From positions 1 to 17,687 of the forward strand of contig DASXXM010000661.1 of the NCBI GenBank assembly GCA_036503065.1: 17,687 nucleotides of DNA. Direction: 5' to 3'. The position numbers and the translations under genes were made by a program. The DNA comes from DATEPR01 sp036503065 (GTDB lineage: Bacteria; Actinomycetota; Actinomycetes; Mycobacteriales; Pseudonocardiaceae). Numbering within the stretch: the first letter of the stretch is position 1; every line of letters starts with the position of its first letter. This document shows, piece by piece, positions 1 through 6,116 of the stretch. The notes below the pieces were generated by a model. That model made no database searches. It saw nothing but the letters and a program-made list of their open reading frames with translations, and had not been told where the DNA came from.

Positions 1-212
1 CACTGTCGAGAGCACTGACCACTAACGAGAGCAGTGCTCTCAAACGAGAGCACTGTCGAGAGCACTGACCACTAACGAGAGCAGTGCTCTCAAACGAGAG
101 CAGTGTTGAGAGCACTGATCACTGACGAGAGCATCTGATCACTAATGAGAGCAGTGCTCTTAAACGAGGGCAGTGTTGAGAGCACTGATCATTAACGAGA
201 GCACTGCTCTCG
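1..212. repeat. Tandem array of 19-bp palindromic modules (array A)
   Basis: Modules start with GAGAGC and run head to tail with no unique spacers. Three kinds alternate: GAGAGCACTGACCACTAAC (19 bp, e.g. 8-26, 58-76), GAGAGCAGTGCTCTCAAAC (19 bp with a 15-bp palindrome, e.g. 27-45, 77-95, and 147-165 with one change) and a 12-bp short form GAGAGCASTGTY (46-57, 96-107, and a variant at 166-177). The order 19+19+12 makes a 50-bp higher-order unit at 8-57 and 58-107, then a 70-bp variant at 108-177 with an extra 20-bp module. The last palindrome is 197-211, and the acyl-CoA dehydrogenase stop begins 2 bp later. The array runs off the left edge. It is the same family as the array at 8728-8873. Function unknown: tandem 3'-UTR hairpins, protein binding sites or a REP-like element are all possible. 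Confidence 0.9.
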
Positions 213-1379
213 TTAGCCGAGAGCGCCGCTCACGCTGGTGTGGCCCTTGATCAGGTTGCGGGCGATGGTCCGGCGCTGGATCTCGTCGGTCCCCTCGTAG
301 ATGCGCAGGAGCCGCAGTTCCCGGTACCAGCGCTCGACCGGCAGTTCCCGCGTGTAGCCCATGCCGCCGTGGATCTGCAGCACGCGGTCCACGATCTCGT
401 TGGCCTTCACACCGCCGTAGAGCTTGGCCATCGACTGGGCCTGACGGGAGTCCATGCCGGCGTCGACCTGCCACGCGGCGTGCAGGACCAGCCAACGCAG
501 CGCCTCGATCTCCACGGCCGAGTCGGCGATCATCCACTGGATCGCCTGGCGGTTGGCGATCGGCTCGCCGAACGTCACGCGGGATCGTGCGTGCTCGATG
601 CCCATCTCCACCAGGCGTTCGCAGGCGCCGATGGCCCTGGCCGGCAGCAGGTAGCGGCCGCGGCCGATCCACTGCATCGCCAGTTCGAAACCGCGGCCGA
701 CCTCGCCCAGGATGTTCTCCGACGGCACCCGGACGTGGTCGAACACGAGTGCTGCCGGGCCCCATTCGCCCATGGTCGGGATCGGTTCGGACTTCCAGCC
801 CATGTCGCGGTCGACCAGGAAGCACGTGACGCCGTCGGCACCCTTCTCTTTGTCGGTCACCGCGAACACCATGGTGAAGTCGGCCTCGTTGCCGCCGGTG
901 ATGAACGTCTTCTCACCGGTGATGATCCAGTCCGTGCCGTCCTGATATGCCTGGGTCCGGATGTTGCGGGCGTCCGAGCCGGCACCCGGTTCGGTGATCG
1001 CGAAGCAGGAATGGCGTTCGCCCTCGATGGTCGGCAGCAGATAACGCCGCCGCTGCTCCTCGTTGGCGTGGAACAGGATGTTGTCCGCGGCGCCGCCGAA
1101 CCGGAACGGCACGAACGACCGGCCCAGTTCGACCTCCAACAGCGCTGTCATCACGGCGGACAGACCCATGCCGCCGTACTCGGCCGGCGTCTGCACGCCC
1201 CAGAAGCCGGCCTCGCGAGCCTTGGCCTGTAGTTGTGCCAGTTCGGTGAGGGTGAGACCGGGCTGTCCGGCACGTTCGCGGCGCAGCACCTCCGGTTCCA
1301 GCGGGAGGATCTCGCGCCGGACGAACGTGCGCACCCAGTCACGAACTTCCTTCTCCTCGGTACTGAGCGTGAAATCCAT
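213..1379 (-). CDS. Acyl-CoA dehydrogenase family protein
   Basis: A 388-residue FAD flavoenzyme of the acyl-CoA dehydrogenase family, expected to introduce an alpha,beta double bond into an acyl-CoA and pass electrons to ETF. The N-terminal helical domain starts MDFTLSTEEK. The FAD-binding signature CFAITEPGAGSDA lies near residues 125-137. The C-terminal signature GGMGYTRELPVERWYRELR (338-356) is followed by RIYEGTDEIQ, where E362 aligns with the catalytic base of medium-chain enzymes. Length is normal for the family. The ATG start at 1379 leads directly into the conserved N terminus. It is divergent from a TetR regulator across an 89-98 bp gap, so control by that regulator is a reasonable inference. 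The stop lies against repeat array A. Substrate chain length cannot be told from sequence. Confidence 0.95.
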   Translation of the reverse strand: MDFTLSTEEKEVRDWVRTFVRREILPLEPEVLRRERAGQPGLTLTELAQLQAKAREAGFWGVQTPAEYGGMGLSAVMTALLEVELGRSFVPFRFGGAADNILFHANEEQRRRYLLPTIEGERHSCFAITEPGAGSDARNIRTQAYQDGTDWIITGEKTFITGGNEADFTMVFAVTDKEKGADGVTCFLVDRDMGWKSEPIPTMGEWGPAALVFDHVRVPSENILGEVGRGFELAMQWIGRGRYLLPARAIGACERLVEMGIEHARSRVTFGEPIANRQAIQWMIADSAVEIEALRWLVLHAAWQVDAGMDSRQAQSMAKLYGGVKANEIVDRVLQIHGGMGYTRELPVERWYRELRLLRIYEGTDEIQRRTIARNLIKGHTSVSGALG

Positions 1380-1477
1380 GCGCTGGCCCCTGACTCCAAA
1401 CCGAACACTGTTAGGTTATAAGTTAGCCTCGTGGTCCGGCGGTTCGCAAGGGGTGAGGTTCGCAAGGGGTGAGTGAC
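1380..1477. promoter_or_regulatory. Divergent control region with duplicated RBS segment
   Basis: This is the gap between the acyl-CoA dehydrogenase and the TetR gene. An AT-rich patch around 1410-1425 contains TTAGGTTATAAGTTAG with a direct repeat of GTTAG. It holds plausible -10 hexamers on both strands and is the likeliest place for the TetR operator. From 1441 to 1472 a 16-bp segment, GGTTCGCAAGGGGTGA, is perfectly duplicated in tandem. The second copy supplies AAGGGG at 1464-1469, the ribosome binding site for the GTG at 1478. Promoter and operator assignments are inferred; the duplication is seen directly. Confidence 0.5.
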
Positions 1478-2116
1478 GTGGGTCGACCGCGCACACCGGT
1501 GTTGAGCAGGGCACGCATCCACCTGACGGCACTGCGCATCGTGGATGCGGACGGCCTCGCCGGCCTGTCGATGCGCAAGCTGGCCGCCGACCTCGGTGTG
1601 CGGGCGCCGTCGCTGTACGGGCACGTGGCCAGCAAGGACGAACTGCTGCATGCGGTGGCGAATGATCTGATGGAAGCCGTCGACATCAGCGGTTTCGGCA
1701 CCGGCGACTGGCGCGTCGGCCTGCGTACCTGGGCCCGCTCCTACCGGGCGGCCCTGGGCGCGCACCCGAACATGGTCCCGTTCCTGGCCTTCGGGCCCGC
1801 GCGGCGCGCGGCGTCGCTGCGGGTCGCGGACGCGGTGCACGGCGGACTGGTCGGCGCGGGCTGGCCGCCGCGCTACGCGACCATGATCGGCGCGTCCACC
1901 AAGTACCTGGTGGTCGGCGCGGCCATGGGCTCGTTCGCGCGCGGCTTCGACGACGACGTGCAGGTCTACCGCGATCGCTACCCGAACCTGCTGGACGCGC
2001 CGTCGCTGCGGGAACACGCCGACGAGATCGACGCGGACAGTTTCGAGTTGGCGCTGGACGCGTTCCTGGACGGATTGAGCACGTTGTACCGCACGGTCGT
2101 CGGGCGGACGCCGTAG
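1478..2116 (+). CDS. TetR/AcrR family transcriptional regulator
   Basis: A repressor-type regulator of about 212 residues. The N-terminal DNA-binding domain reads SRARIHLTALRIVDADGL, then the helix-turn-helix MRKLAADLGVRAPSLYGHV and KDELLHAV, typical of TetR_N. The remainder is a helical ligand-binding domain (WRVGLRTWARSYRAALGAHP onward). GTG 1478 is preferred over GTG 1469 because AAGGGG at 1464-1469 sits about 8 bases upstream and the protein then begins MGRPRTP, a common TetR start. It is divergent from the acyl-CoA dehydrogenase, the likely target. The polymerase gene follows after 9 bp, so the two are probably co-transcribed. The ligand is unknown. Confidence 0.92.
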   Translation: MGRPRTPVLSRARIHLTALRIVDADGLAGLSMRKLAADLGVRAPSLYGHVASKDELLHAVANDLMEAVDISGFGTGDWRVGLRTWARSYRAALGAHPNMVPFLAFGPARRAASLRVADAVHGGLVGAGWPPRYATMIGASTKYLVVGAAMGSFARGFDDDVQVYRDRYPNLLDAPSLREHADEIDADSFELALDAFLDGLSTLYRTVVGRTP

Positions 2117-2125
2117 GCTCGGCGG

Positions 2126-3145
2126 GTGCCCAAACCACCGGCTCTCGAACTGACCGTCGGCCAGCGCACCGTGCGGGTGTCCAATCCGGACAAGGTCTAT
2201 TTCCCGGCCCGCGGCATCACGAAGCGGCAGGTCGTCGAGTACTACCTGGCCGTCGCGACGCCGTTGTTGCGGGTGCTGCACGACCGGCCGACGACGCTGA
2301 AGCGCTACATCGACGGGGTGACCGGCGAGGCGTTCTACGCCAAGCGGGTGCCCAAGGGCGCGCCGGAATGGGTGGAACAGGTACAGATCACGTTCCCGTC
2401 CGGCCGGACCGCCGACGAGGTGTGCCCGACGGAGCCCGCGGTGCTGGCGTGGGCGGCGAACCTGGGGACGTTCGACTTCCACCCGTGGCCGGTGCGGCGG
2501 CCCGACGTCGACCACCCGGACGAGCTGCGGATCGACCTCGACCCGCAGCCCGGCACCGATTTCGCCGACGCGGTGCGGGTGGCCGCGGTCCTGCGGTCGG
2601 TGCTCGAGGACGCCGGGCTGGTCGGCTACCCGAAGACCTCCGGCGGGCGCGGCATCCACGTGCTGGCGCGGATCCGGCCGGAGTGGGACTTCATCGCGGT
2701 GCGGCACGCGGTCATCGCGCTGGCCAGGGAGGTCGAACGGCGCGCGCCGACGCTGGCAACCACGTCGTGGTGGAAGGAGGAGCGCGGCGAGCGGATCTTC
2801 CTGGACTTCAACCAGGCCGCCCGCGACCGGACCATCGCGTCGGCGTGGTCGGTGCGCGGGACGGAACGGGCGACCGTGTCCACACCGGTGACCTGGGATC
2901 AGCTGACCGACGTCACCCCGGACGACTTCGACGTGTTCACGGTCCCGGACTGGCTGTCCGTCCACGGCGACCCGCTGGTCGGGCTGGACGAGCAGGTGTT
3001 CGGCCTGGAACAGGCACTGGAGTGGTACGCGCGGGACGAACGCGACCACGGCCTGGGTGACATGCCCTATCCGCCCGATTATCCCAAGATGCCCGGCGAG
3101 CCGATGCGCGTCCAACCCAGCCGGGCCCGCCAGCCCACCGAGTGA
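2126..3145 (+). CDS. Stand-alone LigD-type polymerase/primase domain protein (PolDom)
   Basis: A 339-residue archaeo-eukaryotic primase-superfamily polymerase of the LigD PolDom family, which in bacteria adds ribo- or deoxyribonucleotides during end joining and gap repair. The metal-binding aspartates are D137 and D139 in LRIDLDP. The second motif is TSGGRGIH (171-178). The third acidic residue is D227 in IFLDFNQ. N-terminal landmarks are SNPDKVYFP and TTLKRYIDG. No nuclease or ligase domain is fused, so it resembles mycobacterial PolD1/PolD2 rather than full LigD. The GTG start lies 9 bp after the TetR stop. The end is convergent with the MEDS/HATPase gene across 3 bp, with no room for a terminator between them. 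No Ku gene is in the window, though a LigC-type ligase is encoded at 8872-9963. Confidence 0.93.
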   Translation: MPKPPALELTVGQRTVRVSNPDKVYFPARGITKRQVVEYYLAVATPLLRVLHDRPTTLKRYIDGVTGEAFYAKRVPKGAPEWVEQVQITFPSGRTADEVCPTEPAVLAWAANLGTFDFHPWPVRRPDVDHPDELRIDLDPQPGTDFADAVRVAAVLRSVLEDAGLVGYPKTSGGRGIHVLARIRPEWDFIAVRHAVIALAREVERRAPTLATTSWWKEERGERIFLDFNQAARDRTIASAWSVRGTERATVSTPVTWDQLTDVTPDDFDVFTVPDWLSVHGDPLVGLDEQVFGLEQALEWYARDERDHGLGDMPYPPDYPKMPGEPMRVQPSRARQPTE

Positions 3146-3148
3146 CCG

Positions 3149-4081
3149 CTACCGGCCGGCCGTGAAGTGCGCCTCGATCGTGGTGCCGGTCGCCGTGGTG
3201 TGGACGCGAACGAGGTCGGCCAGGTGGTTGACCAGCAACAGGCCCCGGCCACGTTGCTGGCCGCCCGCGGCCGGTCGGCGGCCAGCCAGTGGGTCGGCGA
3301 TGTGGCCGGTGTCGCGCACCTGGCACACCACGTCGTCCGCGGTGCCGCCCAGCAGGACCGTTGCCGTGGAGACCGCGTGCTCGATGCTGTTCGTGGCCAG
3401 TTCGGTCACCGCGAGCACCAGGTCCTGCGTGCGTTCCGCCGTCAGGCCGCGCCGCAGGCCGAACGCGGCGGCCGTGCGTCGCAGGTCGGGCAGGCCGGTG
3501 ACGGTCACGGCCACGGTTCGCGCGTGGCTCGGTGGCGGCAGCGGCGTGTTGTAGTCGGTGACGACCTCCGCCGGGGCGAAGCACCGGCTGTCGCGGGTGC
3601 CGTTGCCGTCGACCAGGACCGGGTGCGTTCTGGCCGCGTCCGCGAGGACGTGCTCGGCGAGGTGTGCCGCGTCGTACGGGCACAGGATCGTGATCCGGCG
3701 GCCGGTGAAGGCGTCGTTGATCAGCGCCTCGTGTTGCGCGCACGCCGGATATTCCATCGCCGACCGTGCCGGCCAGATGGGCTCGCCGATGATCCGCACG
3801 TGGCGGTCGGGGTGCTCGTCGGCGAAGGCCCGCAGCACACCGGGGATGATCCGGCCCGGGTTGCGGCCCACCACGGTCATGTCCAGCAGCAGCACGTCCC
3901 GCGCTGCCGGGCCCAGTGCCGAGCGCAGGACGTCGAGCCGCGGCGACGGCACGGCCACCGCGACCGGCTCACCGGCGGCCAGGCCGTCGGTGATGAACGG
4001 AACGGTGCCGGCCAGATACTCGGCGTGACCGCGATAGAAGAACGCAGGATGAGCGAAGGGGTCGGTGATGACCGTGCTCAT
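3149..4081 (-). CDS. MEDS-domain/HATPase anti-sigma-type regulator
   Basis: A 310-residue cytosolic regulator. Residues about 10-165 form a MEDS-type sensory domain (HPAFFYRGHAEYLAGTVPF near the start). Residues about 185-305 are an RsbW-like histidine-kinase-type ATPase: N box ELATNSIEHA (227-236), G1 box VRDTGH (255-260) and G2-like GRGLLLVNHLADLV (278-291). Such proteins act as anti-sigma or switch kinases in stress signalling. No sigma factor or STAS antagonist lies nearby, so the partner is unknown. The ATG at 4081 is chosen because GGAGAA stands about 9 bases upstream. The frame stays open to 4255, but those extra residues look non-coding and would run into the divergent gene. Confidence 0.9.
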   Translation of the reverse strand: MSTVITDPFAHPAFFYRGHAEYLAGTVPFITDGLAAGEPVAVAVPSPRLDVLRSALGPAARDVLLLDMTVVGRNPGRIIPGVLRAFADEHPDRHVRIIGEPIWPARSAMEYPACAQHEALINDAFTGRRITILCPYDAAHLAEHVLADAARTHPVLVDGNGTRDSRCFAPAEVVTDYNTPLPPPSHARTVAVTVTGLPDLRRTAAAFGLRRGLTAERTQDLVLAVTELATNSIEHAVSTATVLLGGTADDVVCQVRDTGHIADPLAGRRPAAGGQQRGRGLLLVNHLADLVRVHTTATGTTIEAHFTAGR

Positions 4082-4208
4082 CCGGTTCTTCTCCATCGGG
4101 GGGCTTACCGGCCAGCTTACGACCGATGCGTTTCGGCGGGCGCTTTCCGGAATCCTGGTGGATACCCAGGAGTTCGGCACGGTAGTCATCTGGCAGGCTG
4201 GGGGCGTG

Positions 4209-4616
4209 ATGAGGGACGACTGGGCCGTTGCCGACGCGTGGACCGGGCTCGGCATGCACTGGCACGGCTACGTCGAACGAGTGGCGCTCGCACACGCGGC
4301 CACCCGGGAACAGCGCCTCGGCACCGAGCCGGACGAGGTGATGGTCAACCCGGACGAGGTGGCCGCCTGGCTGGAAGGCACGATCAAGGCCGCCACCTCG
4401 CCCGCGCCGATCAAGGGCGCCACCGTGGAGGACGTGCGCGACTTCGCGGACTCGATGCGGGTGTGGCGCTCGCTCGCCTCGCGCGGCGAGTCGGTGTCCA
4501 CCGGGATCGACGGCCAGATCACGGTCACCGCGGAGGCGGTCACCGAACGGGAGTGCGACTGCCAGATCGCCGGCCCCGGTCCGGTGTCCCGGCTGAGCAA
4601 GGGTCGGCGCAGATAA
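4209..4616 (+). CDS. Hypothetical protein, 135 residues
   Basis: A small, probably cytosolic protein starting MRDDWAVADAWTGLGMHW. It is mostly acidic and helical, with a short C-terminal Cys pair (ERECDCQIAG) and a basic tail (SKGRRR). No membrane segment or signal peptide is visible and I do not recognise the family. The frame is open from 4065, but the ATG at 4209 (or the adjacent GTG at 4206), preceded by a G-rich stretch, fits better and avoids overlap with the divergent MEDS/HATPase gene, whose start is 127 bp away. The C-terminal CxC could bind a metal, which is speculative. Confidence 0.65.
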   Translation: MRDDWAVADAWTGLGMHWHGYVERVALAHAATREQRLGTEPDEVMVNPDEVAAWLEGTIKAATSPAPIKGATVEDVRDFADSMRVWRSLASRGESVSTGIDGQITVTAEAVTERECDCQIAGPGPVSRLSKGRRR

Positions 4617-4618
4617 CG

Positions 4619-4650
4619 GCGCTGTAGATAACAGCCGAGTGGCGTTTTGT
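4619..4650 (+). terminator. Weak hairpin with T-run after the 135-residue gene
   Basis: GCTGT (4621-4625) and ACAGC (4631-4635) can pair around a 5-base loop. A short TTTT run follows at about 4645. The stem is short for a GC-rich host, so termination is only possible, not established. Confidence 0.3.
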
Positions 4651-4724
4651 GTTGGTGGTATCGGAAATGTCGTAGCCGACCGGCACGATGCACGTGTCCG
4701 CCACCCGCGTCACAGGAGTCGTGC

Positions 4725-5435
4725 ATGCCCACCCGCCGTCCGCCGTCGTTGTCCGCCGAGCAGATCGAACACGTCCGTGCCGAACTCGATGCCGGCCGGA
4801 CGCCGATGGTCTGGTTCACCCCGGCCGCGGTGGGCGTCGACGCCGGACGGTCGGCCAAAGTGGTGTCGTTGACCGAACCGTACGAAGGTGACTTCATCCA
4901 GGTGCGGCCGACCGGGTCGCACGACACGTTGTCGTTCTCCACGAGTGAGCTGACCATGGACAAGCCGGCCCGTCGCGCGAAGGCAGCCGCCAAGGCACCG
5001 GAGCCGGCGGCGAAACCCAAGGCGGAGCCGGTCATCGGCGAACTGCTCGTGGTGCGCGAGCGGCCGCCCCGCAAGCCACCGGCCGTTGCGCCGGCCGCCG
5101 CCCCGCCGCTGGCGGCATCGTCGTCATCGGAGCCGGAGGCGAAGCGGCCCACGCGTGGTCGCGGCCGCCAGCCTGCGCCGATCACCGTCACGCTCAGCTC
5201 GACACCCGATGGCGAGTGGACGGTCGAGGTACAGGCCGGCAGCAGGCGGACCGTTCGGCCGCAGCCGGTGTCCGCCGGTTCGGTCGCGGCGGCCGCCAAG
5301 GCGCTTGGCGGGGACATCGAACAGGCCATCGACGGGGCGATCACCGCGGCCAGGGAACAACAGCAGGCCAGGGTGGCACAGCTGGAGGCCGAACTCGAAG
5401 TGGCGCGGCAAGCTCTCGCGGAGCTGTCCGACTGA
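4725..5435 (+). CDS. DUF6319-like protein with coiled-coil C terminus
   Basis: A 236-residue protein. Residues 1-85 form a compact domain (LSAEQIEHVRAELDAGRTP, then a short beta-rich part with DFIQVRPTGSHDTLSFSTSEL). A long Ala/Pro/Lys-rich low-complexity linker follows (about 90-150), then a second small domain (PITVTLSSTPDGEWTVEVQ) and a Gln/Glu-rich helix likely to form a coiled coil (REQQQARVAQLEAELEVAR). The first domain resembles the actinobacterial DUF6319 family, recalled rather than searched. The ATG at 4725 has ACAGGAG about 8 bases upstream; the longer frame from 4647 lacks such a site. Function is unknown. The Cys-rich peptide gene follows 86 bp downstream. Confidence 0.75.
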   Translation: MPTRRPPSLSAEQIEHVRAELDAGRTPMVWFTPAAVGVDAGRSAKVVSLTEPYEGDFIQVRPTGSHDTLSFSTSELTMDKPARRAKAAAKAPEPAAKPKAEPVIGELLVVRERPPRKPPAVAPAAAPPLAASSSSEPEAKRPTRGRGRQPAPITVTLSSTPDGEWTVEVQAGSRRTVRPQPVSAGSVAAAAKALGGDIEQAIDGAITAAREQQQARVAQLEAELEVARQALAELSD

Positions 5436-5457
5436 CGTCCCTCGCATGGCGGTGCAC

Positions 5458-5516
5458 GCATGAATGCATCGGTAATACCGTCGTACGGCAACGACAACCG
5501 TATTCACCACGGGAGG
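5458..5516 (+). promoter_or_regulatory. Palindrome-dense leader upstream of the Cys-rich peptide
   Basis: Overlapping inverted repeats fill this short leader: GCAT-ga-ATGC (5458-5467), CGGTAATACCG (5470-5480), CCGTCGTACGG (5478-5488), and GTCGT (5480-5484) facing ACGAC (5491-5495). TAATAC inside the second could serve as a -10 hexamer. The strong ribosome binding site GGGAGG is at 5511-5516, five bases before the ATG. Overlap of a possible promoter with palindromes is what an operator for a metal-sensing or stress repressor would look like, but this is inference. Confidence 0.4.
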
Positions 5517-5521
5517 TCGTC

Positions 5522-5602
5522 ATGGAACCGACACCAGGTGGCTGCAACTGCTGTGCCAGTTGCACCGGACCGGGCTGCGGTTGCTGCGGCAGCTGTAAGT
5601 AG
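5522..5602 (+). CDS. 26-residue Cys-rich, metallothionein-like peptide
   Basis: A short open frame with 8 cysteines in 26 residues, at positions 8, 10, 11, 14, 19, 21, 22 and 25. They form two copies of CxCCxxC (CNCCASC and CGCCGSC) joined by TGPG, followed by a single lysine. There is no signal peptide and no hydrophobic residue that could form a core, so a metal- or cluster-binding thiol peptide is the natural reading. Size and Cys spacing recall short fungal copper metallothioneins rather than the longer mycobacterial MymT. GGGAGG at 5511-5516 gives an excellent translation start. The TAG stop is followed immediately by the first GCTATAGC palindrome. No modification enzymes are adjacent, which argues against a RiPP precursor, though that cannot be excluded. 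Confidence 0.6.
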   Translation: MEPTPGGCNCCASCTGPGCGCCGSCK

Positions 5603-5735
5603 GCTATAGCAAACTTGCTATAGCAAGTAGCGACAGTCAAGGTAGGCAATGCGACTTGCTATAGCAAGTGAGCAATAGCAAGTACTGCCGCTGGCTAAAG
5701 GTTGCTATAGCAACCTTGCTATAGCAAGTAGCGAC

Positions 5736-5880
5736 TGGACCGTTCCGGTTCGGTGGACCGTTCCCGGTTTCGGTGGACACGGCGTGAGGGTCGCCCGGTT
5801 CTTCGGGAGACACGGGAATGGGTTCGGCACGCCGGGGATATACCGAGGAGTACAAGGCTCACGCGGCAAGAGGTAGCTAA
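5736..5880 (+). mobile_element. Decayed left end of an IS3-type insertion sequence
   Basis: Three TGGAC-led repeats (5736, 5754 and 5774, with TGGACCGTTCC shared by the first two) resemble the terminal region of actinobacterial IS3-family elements. GGGAG (5805-5809) and an ATG at 5818 follow. The 20-codon frame starts MGSARRGYTEEYKAHAARGS, matching the typical OrfA opening (basic residues, then YTEEYK), and ends at TAA 5878-5880. The rest of orfA, orfB and the right end are missing. The sequence changes directly into the 30-bp palindrome of array C, which starts at 5880. Assignment rests on recalled family features; no intact inverted repeats or target duplication were found. Confidence 0.5.
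5818..5880 (+). pseudogene. IS3-type OrfA N-terminal fragment
   Basis: Twenty codons with their own ribosome binding site keep the RRGYTEEYK signature of IS3-family OrfA helix-turn-helix proteins. Full OrfA proteins are about 90-110 residues, so this is a fragment without function as a transposase. It could instead be a chance small ORF, but the combination of terminal-like repeats, RBS spacing and motif makes a remnant more likely. Confidence 0.45.
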
Positions 5881-6116
5881 TTGTCTACTTGCTATAGCAA
5901 GTAGACAATAGCATGTGGCAATAGTAAGTGAGGCCGCGCTAGTGTCTCGGGATTCTGAGAGCCTTACCTGCTGATCTCATATCAGAGCTCTGGCCAGGGG
6001 TGACGGCGTCAAGATGGGTAAGGGCTGCCGGATTACGCGACCCTCGCTGCTGGCTGCCGGTTGGGCGGTAGGTTGCTATAGCAAGTAGGCTATAGCAAAT
6101 ATGCAATGGTCACTGA

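Larger units (their letters stand above)
5603..6098. repeat. Array of TTGCTATAGCAA palindromes (array C)
   Basis: The 12-bp palindrome TTGCTATAGCAA occurs six times, at 5615-5626, 5656-5667, 5702-5713, 5716-5727, 5889-5900 and 6073-6084. Two further GCTATAGC cores lie at 5603-5610 and 6089-6096. Several copies extend to the 16-bp palindrome ACTTGCTATAGCAAGT (5613-5628, 5654-5669). The copy at 5880-5909 is a perfect 30-bp palindrome whose left arm is ATTGTCTACTTGCTA. Degenerate relatives such as GCAATAGCAAGT occur at 5672-5683 and about 5918-5929. The array fills the gap between the stop of the Cys-rich peptide and the stop of the convergent lipoprotein gene. It is interrupted by an IS remnant (5736-5880) and by a gene-free stretch at 5931-6070 that holds small inverted repeats (CTGAT/ATCAG at 5971-5985, CAGAGCTCTG at 5983-5992). 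The palindromes are far more AT-rich than their surroundings. Confidence 0.9.

Noticed and set aside
1..212. CRISPR-like array
   Set aside because: Repeat units are contiguous and all alike; there are no unique spacers of constant length and no cas genes nearby.
160..825. Minus-strand 221-codon frame overlapping the acyl-CoA dehydrogenase
   Set aside because: Different frame of the same strand, Arg/Gly/Pro-rich, while the acyl-CoA dehydrogenase frame has full family motifs.
1151..3115. Long minus-strand open frame across TetR and PolDom
   Set aside because: Antisense to two genes with clear motifs; composition is that of a shadow frame and no RBS or family motif is seen.
3150..3165. CGGCCGGCCG palindrome as a terminator between PolDom and the MEDS/HATPase gene
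   Set aside because: It lies inside the 3' end of the minus-strand gene, is short, and such GC palindromes are frequent by chance at this base composition.
6014..6087. Small frame starting MGKGCRITRPS in the array C region
   Set aside because: No good RBS, no recognisable motif, and its end is formed by the palindrome itself; chance frame most likely.
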